A program made the translations under genes and the position numbers. From Chloroflexota bacterium (GTDB taxonomy: Bacteria; Chloroflexota; Dehalococcoidia; SZUA-161), in the NCBI GenBank assembly GCA_003229915.1, contig QIGA01000068.1:1-8290 (forward strand): DNA of 8,290 nt, read 5' to 3'. Numbering within the stretch: position 1 is the stretch's first letter; every line of letters starts with the position of its first letter. Of this stretch, positions 6,112 through 8,290 are shown one piece after another. The notes beneath the pieces were generated by a model that was not told the origin of the DNA, did no database searches, and saw only the letters and a list, made by a program, of their open reading frames with translations.

Positions 6112-6125
6112 GAAAGGAGGGGAAC

Positions 6126-6365
6126 ATGACAGAAAGTGTATACAAAGTGATCGAGCTGATCGGGACCAGCACGGAGTCGTGGGAGAAGGCTGCGGCGGCC
6201 GCAGTGTTGCAGGCCTCGAAGACGTTGCGGGACCTGCGAGTGGCCGAGATCACCGAGCTGGACATGCGGCTCGATGAGGGCAAGATTGTCAGCTACCGCG
6301 CGAAGGTGAGGATCTCCTTTAGGTACCATGGCGCGGAGGCCTGGTGGGAAGACGTGAAGCTGTAA
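6126..6365 (+). CDS. Dodecin-family protein (variant lacking flavin-contact residues)
   Basis: Dodecins are small proteins forming dodecameric shells that store flavins or related ligands in the cytoplasm. The N-terminal half is unmistakable: VYKVIELIGTSTESWEKAA (5-23) and ASKTLRDLR (30-38), followed by the strands AEITELDMRL and KVRISFRY. At 79 residues it is slightly longer than the usual 66-71, with an aromatic and acidic tail (AEAWWEDVKL). In well-studied flavin-binding dodecins the next positions read WFEV, the Trp stacking on the isoalloxazine; here they are Val39-Ala40. The Gln of the EYQ motif that contacts flavin is Arg58 (SYRAKV). Canonical flavin binding is therefore uncertain. AGGAGG lies five bases before ATG 6126. 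It is expressed rightward ahead of ruvB, which has its own promoter. Confidence 0.92.
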   Translation: MTESVYKVIELIGTSTESWEKAAAAAVLQASKTLRDLRVAEITELDMRLDEGKIVSYRAKVRISFRYHGAEAWWEDVKL

Positions 6366-6376
6366 CATGGTGAATC

Positions 6377-6385
6377 TGATATAAT
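6377..6385 (+). promoter_or_regulatory. Extended -10 promoter of ruvB
   Basis: TGATATAAT begins 12 bases after the dodecin stop codon and matches the extended -10 consensus. It lies within the same AATCTGATATAAT 13-mer (6373-6385) found upstream of dodecin. Predicted start is near 6392, leaving a leader of about 100 nt before ruvB. No clear -35 box is visible. Confidence 0.6.
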
Positions 6386-6423
6386 AGGTAAAATAAGTGG
6401 TCAAAACTCATCCTATGTAGTAG

Positions 6424-6467
6424 CATCGTGACTCCTGTCACGATGGAGAATTCGTTGTCACAGGAGT
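6424..6467 (+). promoter_or_regulatory. Perfect palindrome with competing pairing in the ruvB leader
   Basis: CATCGTGAC (6424-6432) and GTCACGATG (6437-6445) form a perfect 9-bp stem with a TCCT loop. ACTCCTGT (6431-6438), which covers that loop, is also exactly complementary to ACAGGAGT (6460-6467), so the two hairpins exclude each other. TGTCAC is repeated at 6436-6441 and 6456-6461. No T-run follows, arguing against a simple terminator. It may be an operator or a leader switch. Confidence 0.45.
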
Positions 6468-6491
6468 GGTAACGCTACCCTTTGGGGGACG

Positions 6492-7514
6492 ATGGATCGT
6501 ATAGTATCGGCCAAACCCAGGGAAGAGGATTCTGTGCTCGACAAGGGCCTCCGGCCCAGGCAGCTTGGCGATTTTGTGGGTCAGGAGAAGGTCAAGGACA
6601 ACCTCAACATAGCCATGGCTGCTGCGCGGCGGAGGGATGAGGCTCTGGATCATACGCTGCTCTACGGCCCGCCGGGCTTGGGCAAGACAACACTGGCCTG
6701 CATCATCGCCGCTGAGATGGGAGTGAACATCAAGATCACCTCGGGGCCCGCTATAGAACGTCCTGGCGATCTCGCTGCCATCATCACCAATCTCAGCAAG
6801 GGCGATGTCCTGTTCATCGATGAGGTGCATCGTCTGGGGCGTGTGGTGGAGGAGGTCCTGTATCCGGTGATGGAGGATTTCGCCCTCGATATCGTTATCG
6901 GCAAAGGGGCGGGAGCGAGGAGCCTCAGGCTGAACCTGCCCCGCTTTACGCTTGTCGGGGCGACCACGCGCTTCGCAATGCTCAGCCCGCCGCTTCGGGA
7001 GAGATTCGGAGCGGTATACAGACTCGATTTCTACGGCGAGGATGCCATCAAGATTATTCTGCAAAGATCGGCTCGCCTGCTTGGTCTGGAAGCTGAGGAG
7101 GAGGGGCTGGAGGAGATCGCCAAGCGTGCGCGGGGTACTCCCAGGGTGGCCAATCGGCTGCTCAAGCGCGTCAGAGACTATGCCGAGGTAATGGCTCAGG
7201 GGGTTATCACCAAGGAAGTGGCTCTGGAGGCGCTGGCGAGGCTTGAGGTGGATTCCGTCGGGCTGGATGAGGTTGACCATAAGATTCTGCGCACAATCGT
7301 GGATAGGTTCGGTGGTGGGCCGGTGGGGCTGGATACCATCGCTGCCGCTATCAGCGAAGAGGCGGACACTGTCATGGATGTCTATGAGCCCTATCTGCTG
7401 CAGTTGAGCTTTCTGGAGCGGACCCCGCGAGGCAGGGTAGCTACCCGCTTCGCCTATGAACACCTGGGGCTTGACTATGCCAAGGGTCGGCCGGATCAAC
7501 CCGGTCTGTGGTAG
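6492..7514 (+). CDS. ruvB: Holliday junction branch migration ATPase RuvB
   Basis: RuvB (340 aa, full length) is the hexameric AAA+ motor that pumps DNA through RuvA-bound Holliday junctions. Walker A is GPPGLGKTT (59-67), Walker B LFIDEVH (107-113), and sensor 1 GATTR (156-160). The arginine-finger loop PLRERFG is at 167-173, and sensor 2 GTPR at 215-218. The C-terminal winged-helix DNA-binding domain includes GPVGLDTIAAAI (276-287) and LERTPRGRVAT (308-318). ATG 6492 is preceded by a modest GGGGGA; no other in-frame start is better. Unlike the common ruvAB operon, ruvB is transcribed in the opposite direction, about 5 kb from ruvA, under its own extended -10 promoter. Confidence 0.97.
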   Translation: MDRIVSAKPREEDSVLDKGLRPRQLGDFVGQEKVKDNLNIAMAAARRRDEALDHTLLYGPPGLGKTTLACIIAAEMGVNIKITSGPAIERPGDLAAIITNLSKGDVLFIDEVHRLGRVVEEVLYPVMEDFALDIVIGKGAGARSLRLNLPRFTLVGATTRFAMLSPPLRERFGAVYRLDFYGEDAIKIILQRSARLLGLEAEEEGLEEIAKRARGTPRVANRLLKRVRDYAEVMAQGVITKEVALEALARLEVDSVGLDEVDHKILRTIVDRFGGGPVGLDTIAAAISEEADTVMDVYEPYLLQLSFLERTPRGRVATRFAYEHLGLDYAKGRPDQPGLW

Positions 7515-7595
7515 GTGAGTGCCGCTTTTGTTCGTGAGTGCAAATTCAAATGGCTCTCCCACTGGTGTCTCCCTGTTGTGCAGGGGCTTCGTTGT

Positions 7596-7639
7596 AATCT
7601 CCCCTCCCTGGGTGGGAAGGGGTTGAGGGGAGGGGGATT
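7596..7639. repeat. C/G-rich inverted repeat in the ruvB-queH spacer
   Basis: AATC plus CCCCTCCC (7596-7608, one bulged T at 7600) pairs with GGGAGGGGGATT (7628-7639), giving 12 pairs. It starts about 80 nt after the ruvB stop. It resembles the CCCTCTCC-rich extragenic palindromes seen dispersed in many bacterial genomes. It has no T-tail, so it is not a standard terminator. Confidence 0.6.
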
Positions 7640-7648
7640 CACCCTCAT

Positions 7649-7697
7649 CCTTCGACAAGCTCAGGGCAGGCTCCGACCTCTCCCATCAAGGGAGAGG
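7649..7697. repeat. REP-like extragenic palindromic element
   Basis: CCTTCGACAAGCTCAGG at 7649-7665 matches the core of a REP-like repeat that recurs in the intergenic DNA of many bacteria. It is followed by a perfect 8-bp inverted repeat, CCTCTCCC (7677-7684) / GGGAGAGG (7690-7697), with the loop ATCAA. Together with the preceding inverted repeat it forms a composite element of about 100 bp. Only one copy lies in this window, so the family size here is unknown. Confidence 0.65.
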
Positions 7698-7747
7698 AGT
7701 TACGTGCAAACCACATGAAGGACAAGGCGGCAGTTGACAGGGCGCAA

Positions 7748-8287
7748 ATGACTTCAGTTCTCCTCCATGCCTGCTGCGGACCCTGCTCTACCTATGCAGT
7801 GAGGTCTTTGCAGGAGCAGGGTCTGGGTGTCAGCGCCTTCTGGTATAATCCCAATGTCCACCCCTTTCGGGAACACCAGCGCCGTCTGGAGGCAATGCAG
7901 GCTTTGGCTCAAGCGACCAGCCTTCCTTTGATTGTCGATGAGGGCTACGACATGCTCAAATACTTCCAAGCTGTGGTCGGTCACGAGAGCGACCGCTGTC
8001 CCGACTGCTACCGGATGCGGCTGTCGAGGACCGCTGAGGTCGCTTACCAGAAGGGGTTCGATGCTTTCACCACAACCCTGCTGATCAGCCCCTATCAGAA
8101 TCATGAGTTGATTCGTGCGCTGGGCGAGGAGCTGGGGAAGGAGTGGGGGGTGGGGTTTCATTACCAGGACTTCAGGCCGGGCTTCCGTGAGAGCCATCGC
8201 CTGTCCCGGGAGCTTGGCCTCTATCACCAGGGGTATTGCGGCTGTGTCTACAGTGAATGGGAACGCTACGGCAAGGTGAAGATTTAG
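7748..8287 (+). CDS. queH: Epoxyqueuosine reductase QueH
   Basis: QueH (formerly DUF208) reduces epoxyqueuosine to queuosine in the wobble position of tRNAs with GUN anticodons, replacing the unrelated cobalamin enzyme QueG. From ATG 7748 the protein is 179 residues. The family cysteines are all present: Cys9, Cys10 and Cys13 in HACCGPC, Cys84 and Cys87 in RCPDCY, and Cys164 and Cys166 in GYCGCVYS. They serve the iron-sulfur and adjacent metal centre. FWYNPNVHP (31-39) and LLISPYQNH (111-119) are further family blocks. ATG 7748 has AGGG with a five-base spacer and gives the usual short N-terminus. The in-frame ATG 7715 would add 11 residues, and its nearest ribosome-binding site lies 15 bases away. 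No other queuosine gene is in the window. Confidence 0.94.
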   Translation: MTSVLLHACCGPCSTYAVRSLQEQGLGVSAFWYNPNVHPFREHQRRLEAMQALAQATSLPLIVDEGYDMLKYFQAVVGHESDRCPDCYRMRLSRTAEVAYQKGFDAFTTTLLISPYQNHELIRALGEELGKEWGVGFHYQDFRPGFRESHRLSRELGLYHQGYCGCVYSEWERYGKVKI

Positions 8288-8290
8288 GCG

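Larger units (their letters stand above)
5903..6125 (+). other. Long 5' leader of the dodecin gene
   Basis: About 220 nt separate the predicted promoter from dodecin. It contains a possible stem ACGCAAG / CTTGTGT (6006-6012 with 6024-6030, one G-U pair) and a GC-rich hairpin at 6083-6111. A minus-strand open stretch at 5941-6039 looks coding but has no start codon. I do not recognise a known riboswitch class, and no convincing small gene is seen on the + strand. Confidence 0.35.

Noticed and set aside
5947..6129. A 60-codon + strand frame that would end by ATGA overlap with dodecin
   Set aside because: It has only a TTG start with no spaced ribosome-binding site, and its second half is Arg/Gly-rich because it reads through the G-rich hairpin and the dodecin ribosome-binding site.
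6048..6404. Minus-strand frames of 97 and 118 codons across dodecin
   Set aside because: They run antisense to a clear dodecin with a strong ribosome-binding site, and they contain low-complexity Ser/Arg/Leu/Pro composition without domains.
6438..7658. A 406-codon open frame on the minus strand antisense to ruvB
   Set aside because: It covers ruvB completely in the opposite direction. Its N-terminal part is a translation of the REP-like repeats, and it shows no recognisable domain. The ruvB frame has every family motif.
7841..7849. TGGTATAAT, a perfect extended -10 match inside queH
   Set aside because: It is fixed by the conserved FWYNPN codons, has no -35 box and has no gene starting downstream.

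Overview
The window reads as a stretch of bacterial chromosome with moderate to slightly high GC. Its gene content fits a Chloroflexota genome, most likely class Dehalococcoidia. That placement is inference, based on a yebC-ruvC-ruvA cluster, ruvB next to a QueH-type epoxyqueuosine reductase, an archaeal-style split methylmalonyl-CoA mutase with VOC-family epimerase genes, and TGnTATAAT extended -10 promoters. No rRNA, tRNA, CRISPR array or intact mobile element is visible. Every gene has recognisable relatives, and most of the region is ordinary core genome.

Layout. Positions 1-233 hold no complete gene, only a -10 box and ribosome-binding site for the first gene. At 234-881 (+) is a VTT/DedA-type membrane protein, whose stop codon overlaps that of ruvA, which converges on it. 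From 5752 down to 878 (-) runs a nearly gapless array: methylmalonyl-CoA mutase catalytic subunit, methylmalonyl-CoA epimerase, a second VOC protein, the mutase cobalamin-binding subunit, yebC, ruvC and ruvA. A clear TTGACA / 17 bp / TACACT promoter lies upstream of the first gene, and the gaps (about 7-45 nt) allow one long transcript. At 5753-6125 is a divergent regulatory region. Then on the + strand come a dodecin-family gene (6126-6365), ruvB (6492-7514) under its own extended -10 promoter, a spacer of REP-like palindromes (about 7596-7697), and queH (7748-8287).

Function. The mutase subunits and epimerase interconvert (S)-methylmalonyl-CoA, (R)-methylmalonyl-CoA and succinyl-CoA, as in propionate or branched-chain metabolism. 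RuvA, RuvB and RuvC together form the Holliday-junction resolvasome, here encoded from two separate transcription units flanking the mutase genes. YebC is a translation or regulatory factor commonly found beside ruvC. QueH acts in the last step of queuosine biosynthesis.

Most worth a second look: the VOC gene inside the mutase operon has lost both metal-binding histidines; the dodecin lacks both usual flavin-contacting residues; the ruvB leader carries a perfect palindrome with a competing alternative pairing; the long dodecin leader has a promoter-proximal inverted repeat and a GC-rich hairpin just before the ribosome-binding site.
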